From Chaunax sp. Z400 (taxonomy: Eukaryota; Chordata; Actinopteri; Lophiiformes; Chaunacidae), in the NCBI GenBank assembly GCA_037577475.1, contig CM075189.1, forward strand, positions 18,143,839 through 18,207,838: a DNA stretch of 64,000 nt, written 5' to 3'. Shown here one piece after another: positions 29,505 through 45,054 of this stretch. Within the stretch, counting starts at the first letter, position 1. Each line of letters begins with the position of its first letter. Under the pieces are notes generated by a model. It was not told the origin of the DNA. It worked only from the letters and a program-made list of their open reading frames with translations, and searched no databases. The position numbers and the translations under genes were made by a program.

Positions 29505-29935
29505 TCTGTCAATTTAACAAACGACTCAAATGCAAATTGCAAGGCAGACAAAGTGGAGAAAAGCAAGCTTCATAAAAATAAAGCTGAAACATCCAATCAA
29601 TTGAAAGTGGTAGGCATTGGAGGCACTGAGCAGGCTTTGCTAAATTAAAAAAAAGAAAGAAATACATAAACTGAAGAAAGAAGAGAATCTGTGAGTTACA
29701 TGGTAAAGCACGGAGGAACACAACACAGACAAATTGGCAACTGAAAATGAGAAAGCCAATGGAATAAATACATAGGAGGCTAGTCAGGGACAGGTGAAAC
29801 TAATTGGTGAAAAAAAAAAGTGGGGGAAGAAAACAAAGACAGGAAGTGGCAAGCAGAACATGACAGATGATGAGTGAAATTGCAAAATAAAACGGCAACT
29901 AAATAAACTAAAACCCACAACCATGACACTAGATA
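29505..29935. repeat. Probable teleost interspersed repeat (AACTAAT / GGAAGTGGC type)
   Basis: The right half carries GGGACAGGTGAAACTAATTG, GACAGGAAGTGGCAAGCAGA, ACATGACAG and a terminal AAACCCACAACCATGACACT. This order of A-rich blocks is shared with a repeat seen in many fish introns. The left half (29505-29740) has similar A-rich, T-poor strand asymmetry and may belong to it. Ends are approximate and the family is unnamed. Confidence 0.45.
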
Positions 29936-32269
<2,334 letters not shown>

Positions 32270-32672
32270 AAGTGGTGGATTGACACTGGAGCTCATAGAT
32301 GTAGATGTTTATTTATTCATTGATTGATCGAGGAGCTGCTAGTGATGATACTATAGAAATGGTGACGACTAGTTACAGCCTTGAACCTGTGATATCTTGC
32401 CTTCCCATTAGCTGAATGGCCTTTAGCTTATTTTTGCTTTAGAAACATTGTTAACCAGCTTCAAAATTATTCCCCTTTAAAGCCCATGTATGCTCCCTCT
32501 ACGTACGTAAATGGACACGGCCGTGCATACATGCAATGTTCAATTGTGTGTAGATAATTAGTTTGGCCACAGACCTAACAAAAAGTACTCTTCTATGTTC
32601 ATCACAGTAAAAGTGTGACTCGGACTGAAGTGTGGCCAGACATGTGTCTGGCACACTGCAGGTGGGGAATTG

Positions 32673-32691
32673 CACACAAACACACACACAA

Positions 32692-32768
<77 letters not shown>
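32673..32768. repeat. (CA)35 microsatellite with an imperfect leader
   Basis: A leader of CACACAAACACACACACAAA and CGCGCG is followed by 70 bases of pure CA (32699-32768). The leader looks like decayed repeat units. Confidence 0.96.
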
Positions 32769-32771
<3 letters not shown>

Positions 32772-34889
32772 CACATTCAGAAAAGAGGTTTCAGTCTGAC
32801 CCCTACAATGTCACATGTTGCCAAGCTGCTTCTTGGCAATTGTCCTGCACTGAAGGGATTTGCGAGGAGAAGAAGAGGGATGGGGACGTGGAATACAGAT
32901 AGGTTGTTGGAGTTGACCCTGGATTTATGAGTCTGTAACAGAGCCATTTATGAGTAGACAGTTGCCCCTTTTTCTTGAGGGGGAGTTACTTGCCACAGAA
33001 GCTGCTGTGCAAATATTGGCTGTCCCAGTGCACCTGCTGCCTTTGTGGGATTGCCCCCCTCCCTCCTGGGTTTCCCACCCTGTATTCCTATACACTTCAT
33101 TTGTCAAACACACAAAGGAAGACAGACACACAATAGAGAAACGTTTTAGCATTGCCTTAGACCTGCCTTGGTGTCCTGACACAGGGTAAACACTGATGTG
33201 ACTCCCCATCCCCCCAGGGTGGCTCTGCTCTCCTTTTCTGGATTAGTACTCTGAAGAACTGGTCAGTCACAGGCCACAGTGCTCACAAGCAGCTGACCAC
33301 TGCTGGCCAACCCAGCCAACCTCATCTACATAAATTATGCATTTATATGTGAAAGACACACTAGTGTCACAGCCTTAGAGTGGGATAGCAGTAGGTATTT
33401 AGGTGGAAGGATGGAAGGACTAATCACATTGTCCTCATATTCAAAGAAGTTTTGTGTTCACTTCGATCAACTTTAAATCCTGTTAGTTTGCCTTCTCTCA
33501 TCAATATTTATTCTCCCTTGTTGCATGAATTATGTTGGCCTTATGATATCAACTGCTGGGTGACTCCCACCAATTTCTACCCTTTTTAATCCATAATAGC
33601 CTAATTTATTCTTTGTATGGACTAAATCACAATTGAATCAATATATAAATAAATTAGTATTGTAGCCTATAAACATATTTCAGCCAACTGCATTAGTTTA
33701 GACATGCAAATTTTGTGTCTTTTTCATTTTTTTGATTTTTGTCTTCTGTGTGTTAATCTAACTAATCTGTTTCAACATTTTGATTTATTTAGTTTTAAAT
33801 TGATTAAAATAGAATTTTTTTTATTATTAATGTCAATGTTAATGTAATATTATTAATATTATTAATATTTAACTGTCCAAGTGAGTTTAGACCCAGTGAG
33901 AATATATTTAAGTTAGTCTTTATCACAAACCTTGCTAATAAGAATTATTGTTTTTATGTAGTGGATCAATTGATATTACCAGCATCGATACCAGCAACAA
34001 ATCCACCAAAAATCCACCAAAATCAAAATCATGAATATACACTAAACTTCAAAAACAATTGAAGCCTTGAACTTATATTATTGAGCTACTAATTAAATCA
34101 TTGCAGTCATTGGTCTTTATGCAGTCTTCTTGTCAGTCCATTTTCTAAGTGTGTGTTTGCCTTTTAAATATGTTCCCAAACGTAGATAATACTTTTGTTG
34201 TTACTTTTTGTTGCAGTGTGCCTTGGAATGTTTTATGCAATCAACATGTAACACAAAATCTTTATAACCTTCCTCGTTCAGGTCAGTCTCACTCTGTGAA
34301 GATGCCTCGACTTTATCCCCTTCTTTTTTAACTTTGTGCATGTGTGTGTATGTGTCCACACTTGTACACTCACACCCGTATTGTCACAAACACACGCAGG
34401 GTGCAGTCCACAATTACCCTGTGTATTGCTGCTTACTCATTATGTCTGACTGGCCACACCAGTTTTGCTCCCCTGCTGTCTCCTGTGCCTCCTACATAAC
34501 CACCTATGCTAAAGCCTTTTGAGCATACCCTGTTGTTTACAGATTAGAAAGTATACCTGCTGTTAATAGTCATGTCTGGTGCAATTGCATTTACTTTGTA
34601 TATGTAAAGCTAATTTAAATACAATTGGAATATAATATTTGAATGTAAATAGCATCATGGTTTCAACTGTTATTATACGTGTGATTTATTTCATTAGTAG
34701 CAAAACTGTTTACCTCTCTTATCATTGTTGCCATGGATGTTTTGGTTATTTTTATTGGATGATGCAGGTGCATCATATTTTTATGTGCACCGTAGGTTTA
34801 GATGACTGTCATAGAGAAGGCTTTGTTTGATCATTCGACTGCTTGTGTTACTGAAGTTAAATTTCTGTAAATGTATTTTATTTTGTTAG

Positions 34890-34935
34890 GATAAACCCCT
34901 TGAGATGAATTAACTCTTTTTCGAGGGGGTCCCAA
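34890..34935. repeat. Imperfect hairpin, possibly part of a dispersed repeat
   Basis: ACCCCTTGA (34895-34903) can pair with TCGAGGGGGT (34921-34930) with one bulge and one G-T, over a 17-base loop. The motif CCCCTTGAGATGA...TTTTTC-AGGGGGTCC resembles a dispersed fish sequence I have met before, but I cannot name the family. Confidence 0.4.
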
Positions 34936-37900
34936 CACGTATCGCAATCACATACATGCAGTTATACAACAGAGAAATGAAAAAGAAATACAATTTATCA
35001 AAACAGTGACTTACAGGCAGGCAAATAAATGACAAGATAATACCCTAACAACAAGTTTCAAGGGATTCATAAATGCAGTGCACATAATGGTGTTGATAAA
35101 ACAATGCATGTTGATTTTTTATTTTATTTTTTTAGATTTGTGATGCATTTTATGTCTCCTGGCTGGAGTTGAACTGACTACCAAGGCACTTCAAATGGTT
35201 ATTATTGGGTAAAATAATGGTATAACTCTTCACACCTTATCAAAATGTGACATAGACATACCTCAAGTTTATAAGCGAACAGTATGAATGTTTTAGTTTT
35301 TATTTTATTTAATTAATCAAATATGGAGATTTTTTTTTCTTTTCTTCCAGTTACAATATAGACAGTATTTTCCATACTGCATTCAAAAACCTAAGTACAA
35401 CTTCAAATCGCTACTGCAGTTAACTCTCTGATTATTCTGCATCACAAGTGCAGTATTGCTGGTACTTGCAACATATTGCCTGAGGCTAACCCCGACACAC
35501 TTTTGTCAAACAAGGGAAAAATGCAAATGCCTAGGCAGGACTCCAATTAATTGGCCATGGATATGCAGCTACACGATACCGTTAATGGGGAGCAAATAGC
35601 TTTAACTTTGTTGCTAATGTAATATAAACTTTAATTAATAAAATGTGTGATGAAGTGGAGACTTATCATACAAGCCCTGTGTCCATTAAAGGCCCTAAAC
35701 TCTCACAAGGCAGGTTTATTAAAGCCAGTTTTAAAATATGTTTATTAGCCCCATGGAGAGGAAACGGGGAGAAATGCCGATACATGTAGAAAAAGAAATG
35801 AGTTTGTGTAATTAGTGAAAATTAAGAGCTTTTAATCCTGGAGGAGGCATAGTGGGAAGGGAAGCAGGGAGGGGGAGAGAGTGAGGAGGGAGGTATTGCA
35901 TGGTGAGACGGTGGGAGGGACTGTGGATCGAGTGCTTAGCTCACTTTTGTTTGCCCCTGAAGAAATGAACAAGGACCCACAAGCACACACCTAATAAAGA
36001 TACTAATAATAAAAAAAAATAAAAAAAGGTTATTTTTGGAAAGCGCTTTGAAACCTCAGAACCCTTACCCTGCAGGTCATGTCTGTTAAAAAGAAAATAG
36101 CGGTATCACATTTTTGCACACATAGATGGTTAATTAAACTTGATATAAAGGATTTGATAAGCTCAGTCACCTCAATTTTGGGTTTTTTATATATTTATTT
36201 TTTCTGTTAATGACGTTTTGGTTCATTTTCTTTCTTCAGTTTTTCTTAAACTTTAATGGTTCTGCCTACAGCTAAAACATCAGCTTCCTAGTGCTTTATG
36301 CACACATTATATAAATTTAATTGATATAGCTAGTCTCTACAACACTCATTCAAACCTTTTTTTCACAACAGAAGGTTTTTCAGACTTTTTTTTTTTTTTT
36401 AATCACTAGAAATGCTATTCCCTGGGTCAATCTCAGGGTGGCATTTCCTCTGCTCCGTTTCATGACATGCATCAAGACAACTTCCACTGACAGTTTCTGC
36501 TCCACTAGCCCTGACCTTCTAAAATTAATCCAGATGTTTTAAATGATGGACAGAAGAAGTGGAGAGTGAGGAAGCGGTCACATTTTGGAGACAGGCTGAT
36601 AGTATTGCATTAGATGGAAAGTTCAATCATCCCCTTGCAGGTATCCTGCTGCTCGTGAGCAGATATATAACACAGACTCACAGCATCTGTTCAGTGGTCT
36701 TAGAATTATATACATGAGTTAAACCGGCTCTTCATTTTCATGTCCCTGTCAGTCAGTGAGGCCAAACAATCCTCTTAAGACTATAGGCAATTCAAGGTTG
36801 AAGTGTAGAAAATCCAGTTTTCACAGCCAAGTATGAATCTTTTCAGAACATTGTCTCAGGTAAGTTCTCCGTGCTGTTTACAACAGAGGTATTAATGGTT
36901 ATCTTCATGCTAAGGGCCCTTAATGATTGTTCATGCATCTGAGCTGCACCTAATGGACTTTCTATGTACATAGGTCTTTGTAGAAGCACGTCTCTCATTA
37001 AAAAGTCACGTTTTCTTCATCAGCTGAACATGTAATCACTTTGAAAAAAATTCAGTATATTGTTCTATAAATGCAAGTCTTATATTATACTTGCTTCTGT
37101 GTAGCATCACATGATTCTTTACCCTCATCCCAGAGAGAGCTCCCTTATGTCTGTTGAATTCCTGCCTAAATGCTGAGCAATTTATCTGTCATATTATGAT
37201 TGTTCCGACCTTTTAAGAAACTAAAAGACACAGACAAAGAGGGGGAGAGAGAGAGAGCAGGGGAGAGAGAGACAGTAATCATCATTAAACACAGTGAGGC
37301 GTGTGTTTCTGTGTGTGTATTCGTGAGTAAGCAATATTACTTTTTTTTTCCCCCAGTGTTTGGAATAATGATGGATAACCAGTGGCATGTGTTTTTCTGA
37401 AGATCTGTACTTGCCAGTAAGATATGCAAAAGAACATGTCTACATAATCATATGATAGACTGCAATTGATTAATTATTGGCATTTTGTGCATTCAGACTT
37501 TTTTTTTTATAAATCAAATTCAATTATAAATATATATTATGATGAAATTGTTGCTAGACCTACTGTATATACATTCAATTAAAGTGTAATGCTGCACTAA
37601 AATTAAATTGGTGTCGTTGAAGAGCAAAAATCAACAAATAAATTATGAATGTCATTGGTGGAGAGCTGCAGCCTTCACTCCAGCCTGACTTTCTCAGTGG
37701 GATGGGGACGTATCTATTCTATCCACAATTTTCTAGTATATGCACTTTGTTCTCCCGGGAAATGAAGTCCGTGTGGGCTCCCTCTTCTCCCTTTAATTCT
37801 GTGAACTCCCATAAGGCATAAGTCCCCTCGCCACCGGGAATACTCTGAGCTTCCTGCTCCGATAAGACAGCCACCTACAACAGAGACAGAGGATGGACGG

Positions 37901-40900
37901 AGCAGATGTGGTTGAGACAGGTTGGAGGAGAGAAAGTATTAGGCATTTGCCATGTAGGGGACGGAAAGTTACTATGAGCAAGTGGATGCTTTGTTTTGAA
38001 TACTTGAGTAGCTTGTTAAAATAAGGATAGCGTGAGCCATTAACAAGAACATAAACCAGACTTCCCAAGTTCACATATGCATAAAAAGGAAATCTCTTCA
38101 AACCTGAGGGGATATGGAGACCACTCCTCCTCCATTTGATGACATTGGTATGCAGAAAAGGTGCTCTGTCCTTCAGTGGTTGCCTACTTTGAAAGTAAAA
38201 TAGCAACTATTGGAAAAATAGAATGTCAATACAGTACTTAATATGCGTGCATATCAGGCTAGTGCAATGCCGTGGAGGCACACCTGAGAGGAATATGAAA
38301 CTTGGGACCAGGTGCTTGGTTGCCCAAGAGAGTTGGGACCGGAGGGTTTGGAGAACAGAGGGAGTGTTTGAAGCCCCGGAGGACGGTGCTGATTGTGGGT
38401 GGTATGGGAAGTCATAAGCCTCAAAAACACATGCTGCCACCTGGTTGTCTGAAATAGACAGCCATGCAATTACCTGGGTTATGAAGTGCATCTGCAACTT
38501 GGAGGTAATCCAGAGTTATTTTCTGAGTGTATGTTTCCCATTAAATGTTTTTGCTTGTTTGAAGAACTTGTGACAGAAGATGGACTTTAAAAAAAAAAAG
38601 AAAGTGTGACAGGGACAGCTGAAGAGGAAATGCGGGAGAAGTAAAAGAAAACACAATCAAAAGTAGTGAGAAGTCAGAGACAAAGATGATGTTGAGAAAG
38701 ACACATCATCAGTTATGTCATTCTGAGAGATTATGATAAGATTTAGGCCCTGATCTCATTGATTTTTTTTTGATTGATTTTTTTCAATTTGTGCAGTTTT
38801 TCCCTCCCGAATGTCAACACTATTTTTATCCCTATTTTTTTTTGTTTTGCTTCTGCTTTTGAAAAACACAATGAAGGAGTGACCCCCACTGTTTCTCTGT
38901 GTTTTTCCACAGGTATTCTGCCCCCACCACACTCAACTGCTTTTACAGATAACAGCTCTATGGTTAAAAAAAAAAAAATGAAGCAACAGGGCAGAGAATG
39001 AGGAAAATGCCTCCTGTATCCAGTCATCACGTCTAGTTTCGAGCACATGCATGGGGTTACGCCCATGGAAACACACATAATCATTTGCGTACATCAACAC
39101 ACAGATGGTTCTGCATTACATTAGGCTGACAGGAGACAACTCTACATCCCTTTTAAGATGATGCATTCCCCTTTTGCCCACCTTCTGCAGGATGGCGTGT
39201 GCTGTGGATCTATGAACTCTCCCTTTTTTAGTCCCAGCACTGCTGCATTTAATCACAGTACAATTTCGTTTTACATGAGGTCATGGGTCATCAGCATTTT
39301 CCAGTTCCAAAAGCATTTATTATTTTTTCTGACCTCTTCTGACCAGAAATATCTCTCTGAATTCTGTCATGTTTTTTTCACAGTTGGTTTTCAATGAATG
39401 TATAGTGGCAGAGCACACTGAATGAATTTAAGTATTTGTGCAGCCCCTGAAATACTTTTATTGTGCATACAGTGTTTTGCTACAGTATATGTTGAGTCAC
39501 CTCGACACATTTCTCAGGTGGAGCCCATTAGTTAAGAGGCTACTGCTTAATAGAATGGCAGCAATAACCATTCAGAGCACCGAATGCCTTAAGTGATGCT
39601 CTTATGTGCCAAAGCATGTCACCACAACTGCTGCCTTTTGAGTCCATTATGACAGTATTTTAGCTGCTGTGGTTTCACGAGAGGGGTAACTTAAAAACAC
39701 ATCAAAGGTAGAAATGCGATTTGTTTAGAGGTAGCGTTAGGGTGCTGTGCAGTGAAATATGTACAGTAGGAATGGCTGACAGCTTTCCCTTCTTACCCTG
39801 TGATGCGTGTGTGGGAAAGCTCACACATGCTACCAAAAAAACCCCATCTTTCTTACAGCATACTTAATGTCACATTTGATATGCTGTGTACAGTATATCA
39901 AGCATTTCAAGCATGCACCATGGAATAAACAGATTATTTAGCTTATTACAGTGTATCATCAGTATGCATGTATGTTCCACACATTTACTTGCATTTCAAC
40001 CAAATTTCTACAATATGTCCAGGCAGTATTTATCAGTTATCTTATGGCTATTAAGGGTAAAATGACAATTGGGAGTGGCACATTTTCAGATTCCTGATTG
40101 ATTTTGTTCTCTCCATTCATCCTTTTTTTAAATTTTATTTATTTCAATGCGTATCATCTTGTCTGGACTTTTGCACATGCGCGTATATGTGTTTGTAGTG
40201 GTTTTTCTAAGGCCTCGTGTCAAGATCAAGGCCACTGTGTGTCTGTGTGTGTGCATGTTTGAGTTTGTGTGAATTAGAAGTTGCAGTTGAGTAGGCTGAC
40301 TGGGCCAAAATAGGGTAGAATGAGAAAACACATTCCAGAAATCATTTAATGCCGTTGGACATGTTTTTGCCTTCATGCTTTTTCCCTTCATCTAACTGTA
40401 CCTACTGAAAGGCTAAGAGCAGCAGAAGTCTGTGTACTTGCTTTTGATCAGTGCACCACAGCAACATCTGTACAGTGCATGATTCACCACAACACACATT
40501 ATTAAAAAGCCTCACTGGAAGCTAGACTTTTTTGACATCAATGTGCTCAACTATAAGTCTCAACTAATATTTGATCATCATCAATATGAATTACCATTTT
40601 TATTATTGCAGAAACATCTGCTTCTTCTTCATGCATTTACCTCAACTTGATTAAATTTAGACAAAAAAAAGTCTCTTTTGATTTAACAGACGTGTTCTTT
40701 CACAAGAGATCACGGAGGAGGGAATCTTGGCTTACTGTTTATTCCCACTGTTTAATTTTATTATCTCCATTGTTCTCATCTTTGCTTAAGTGGGTGCCTT
40801 ATGTTGCAGCAGCTTCGTATTTTCCACCACGAGAGTTGCTGTGTAATATGGGGACTAAAATGATTCCAACAATGAAAACAAATGGAAAAGTTCCTGGAAA

Positions 40901-41886
40901 AGTTGATGTCATATTTTTAGGAAATAAATGTCATGGGTTTAGGTTACTAACAACTGAAAGTCTAGGTCAGCAGTATCGCTTGTTATAGGACCCATCCACT
41001 TACTCACAGGTTACACTTTACAAATGAAACTTTTGTGACTGACTCAATCCCTCAGCATCCCCTTTATTCCCAACAGGTTAATATTAGATCCAAGTAATCT
41101 AGACAGCATAGTAGCAACAGGACTCATAAACACATCATGATCGGACCAATAAGGGCTGGGTTGCATCTAGATGGTTTGTGCCACAAACACCATGTATACC
41201 ACTAATGCCACTTGAGCACAAGTCAAGAATCCAATTAAACCACTGCTACTGGACTCATCCACATCAGAAACCAAAGTCTTGTTTGCATGAATGGTTCTGA
41301 CCCCCTTCCTTCTCCTGCGGCACAAAAGCAAATCTATCATTATGACTAATTAAGCTGACTAACCTGTTTTTATTCTCACTGTCTAAATAAAATATAATTG
41401 TAATTAAGATTTGGACTCTCTGTACTCAGTACTGTGCTGCATGTCGTGTAATAGGCTGCACTCTAGTAAGTCAGATTAAGTAATTACATGTTTGTAATCA
41501 CGGACATGTAATTGCACATGAAATGTGTCCATTCTTAATATTCATATTTGCACATTTAAAGTAATGCATGTATTTACATACCACCTATTCAACAAGCTCC
41601 CTTCCTGTTTCTTAAGAGCTCTTCCAGCTTTTATAGTTGTTCTCCCAACAATTATATCTCTTCGAGTGGCCAGTGAAGGACACTGCTTTCACTTGCAGTA
41701 GTGATTTCATAGATTGTCCTCGTGGGCCAAAGTGTTCAGGTATAAGTATATTGATGCAGGCATTCTGGATAACAGGGGCAACACTTTTCTTTCTTTACTC
41801 ATTCGCTTGCTTTTCTGTTTGCCATTTGTCCATGTCCTGTAATATTCAATTTTGGACAACATGGACTAAAATTTAAAAAAAAAAAT

Positions 41887-41914
41887 GAGAGAGAGCGAGA
41901 GAGAGAGAGAGAGA
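41887..41914. repeat. (GA)n short array
   Basis: A 28-base GA run with one C interruption (GAGAGAGAGCGAGAG pattern), preceded by an A-rich run. Confidence 0.9.
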
Positions 41915-44900
41915 CTCCTTGTAAACTCTGTGACAGGTGAGCAGCTCGTCAGCCTCTCTGATTTTGGGATTGAAATACAGGTCATGACTGAGTGTCGCTC
42001 CATACGCTCATATTTCCCTGCTTATCTTTTAACTTTATCCTGAGGTGCCACCCGGTGCGTCTTTAATCAGTGCGTGTCGGCCTTGACACCTTCATGCCAC
42101 CCGAACATGCTTTCCTCCAGCTACGTGAAGAAGTCATGAGTAGTTGACATGATGGAACCTGTTACGGCCTGAATCACATTGCGGGACCAGTCCCTACTTC
42201 TTATTTCATTTATTTGTGCTTGTGTGTATTTTTCACGAGTATGAATAAGAGGTGCATGCATTTCAGTGGCAGACTTAACACCAGATGTCTTTTATGTGCG
42301 GTAGAGACTTATAGTTTGACTGTATATTTCTGTCCCCCGGTTGATTGCCAAGGATAAACCTATTGCTTCTAACAAGCATGGAGTCAAGCTGCCAGAATGC
42401 GAGAAAGTCATTTTCTCCTCTTCTTGTCCTCATCTCTCAGCAGACCTTGACATTTTACAGGACAGAAATGTGAAGTATTTCTTAAGTACTTTCATGCCTC
42501 AGTTGAAAAACTGGATAAATCTATCAGTTAACCTTAACAAGAACAAGAGATAATACTTGAGCACATTTCGTAGAAATAAAACATAAATATGGTCATCTTT
42601 TCCTTTTTTTTTTACAAGCTTTCATGTGTCACTGTTGTTAACTGTTAACTTAGACACACCTGGAGGATTAATATTTCCTAAAACCAATGGTGACTACACT
42701 GACAAAAAACATACTATTACTACTACTACTAATAATAGCCATAACAACAACAGCCATAGTAATAATCATATTTTCATCTTGAACTAATGAAAAGGCAACC
42801 AAAAAGTGAGGAATTAGACAACTTTAGAGAGGTTAATGTTAGAAAATAGAGATAGAGCCGATTATGTTCTGTCAGATGACAAATGTACAAAATGCAACCC
42901 CGCCGAATGCACTCCAAAATAGGACAGTGACATCACTGACAAAAACAAGATAGTTTCTCTGCATCAGGGTTTTTGAAGGAAAACCATGTGAAATGTGACA
43001 ACAACAGAATTAGTCATTGACACTGTGCTTGTTTGCTTTCTCACCAGAGGTTGGATGAGAAGAACAATACCAGTTTGGTCTCTTCAGTGGAGGGATTTGT
43101 CCATGATTGTTTTAAAACTTATCTCTGCTCTCCATGTCTCTAAGGCAGAAATAGCTACCCTCATACTATCTGTATTTCAGTATCTACACCTGTAAAATGT
43201 TCTAATTGTAACATGAGAATATGTCCATGATGCTTCCAGTCTTCCAGCCTTAAAGTAGTCTACACATGTCTCTTTCTGATAGGACAGTGGTTGTATCTCC
43301 TGGATAGGACAGGGGACAAACATAATTCCTAGAATCTCCTTTAAAAGTGGACATCGTGACGACCTCCAGTGATGCCATGACAAGAGTATAGCAGCTTGAT
43401 TCTGCTGCTCCAATAATCAATTCAAACTGTTTGGAATAAAACAGACACCTGGGTAGACTCCTAGAACACAAACACTAATTTAGCTATAGGGTTGAATCTA
43501 CCCTCGATGATGTGTTGGAGCGTTTGGCAAAACTGGAACAACCAATTAGAGAACCCTCTGCCATTTAGTCTACAGAGAAGCAAATTATCGCAATGAGTGT
43601 AAGTCCAGAGCTGTCCTTAGAATCATCATATGTTTTTTTAACAACTGAGAATCGTTCTTCTAATTGCTAAGAAGAAAATTCAAATTTCTAAATGGTCCCC
43701 AAGTGCTTATGTCTGTTTTCTCCTTGAACAGTTGACTGTACTGTACGATTGCACTTGACAAAAATACATTTAAAAGAAGTAAAAAAAATAAAAAAAACCC
43801 AGCAGTTTAGGCCTCTTAATGTCTTCTGCCTCTTTCTGTATACTCCAGAGTTCCCCTCTGGGCTTGGTGCTCTATGGCATGGTGCTGGGAGAAGCAATAG
43901 AGACCACGTGGGCATCAGTAATCCTGTCAGCTTTCCAAGAAGCAGTCCAACCCTCAAATCTCTGTTCTTCATCAATTCATGGTGACATGAGCCAGGCTTT
44001 AGTGTTGTGTACTGAATGTTTAAACTCAGATGGCATGGTGGGGTCTTAACATACACCAGGGCCAGCCATTTGGACCATCAGCCTGGTGCCTTCCCACCAT
44101 CGCTCAGGTTCATTGGATCACAACGAGCAGCCTTGGCACCACCAGAGAATGGTTTCCTAGAACTGATTGGCTGTCAGGCTCAATCCATTTGCTGCCCCCA
44201 GGAGCATGTCTCCATGACCAATTTAAGAGGCAGAGTCAGAGCCTTCCCACACTCCCTGCCACTGAGAGCGAGAACAGCAGTCATGTGTAGATGTGGGAAG
44301 ATTAAATATATACTTGTCAAAAGGCTGTACAAAGCCCCAGGTCATTGAAAATGCTCAGAGTTATTGATTTGAGGGATTTTATTTAATTTGCTCACCATTG
44401 TTGTTGTTTCTTTTAAAAGCAAAGTTGTGATTTTAGAGATACAGCAGCAGATAATTTATTGACTATGTTAGTCATTGGATACTTCCAGTTTGAATTAAAC
44501 ATCAAGTTAATCTCACCAAAATAGCTTTTCTCTAGATTTAGATTTATTTTAATCTCAAGAATAGATTCATAATCATAGCCATAAAATAAAAGTTGAGCAA
44601 ATCCTGTGTAACATTATATCCCTCACTGTACAGGTCTGATTCTACATTTTTAAAAGAAACTGAGCATTTTCATTGAAAACATTTGCAGGAGTCCCTCTCC
44701 TTTACTCTTGGACTAGAAACATAGGAACAAGGTCACTGAGGGAGGTCTGTGTTTTCTCGATTACAAGAGGAGGCGCTTTTCTCACTGGGCCCTGGTCCAG
44801 GCCCAGCTGTGTACCTCCACTGTGGGCTTAGCCTCTCCCTGCATACTGAAAACATTACTGGCCACAGGTCAGAGGTCACAGTGTTGCTCTGTGGGACTCC

Positions 44901-45054
44901 TGCCCCCATAACACACACCTTCTTATTTTCTCCCCAAGATATCTTGAATAGCCAGAACCAGATGGTTTTAGGAAGACAGATAGCTCCACAAAACTGGTTA
45001 GCTGGACTCATATGGCCCAGCTGAACAGGTACATACACATACGTTGTATTTTGG

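Larger units (their letters stand above)
32769..45054. other. Intronic sequence, mostly without recognised features
   Basis: This 12 kb is AT-rich with no recognised exon. It holds a possible hairpin-bearing repeat (34890-34935), a candidate regulatory block (35520-35850), a GA-rich patch (37239-37272), a 10-bp inverted repeat (41482-41513) and a (GA)n run (41887-41914). The open frames at 37793-38206 and 43688-44056 (minus) and 40647-40988 (plus) have no recognisable domain and are not called. Confidence 0.5.

Noticed and set aside
37793..38206. 137-codon frame on the minus strand
   Set aside because: Read through for familiar motifs and found none; no supporting splice sites or codon bias that I can judge by eye.
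43688..44348. Overlapping frames of 76-122 codons on both strands
   Set aside because: No recognisable product; overlapping open frames on both strands suggest locally low stop density rather than coding.
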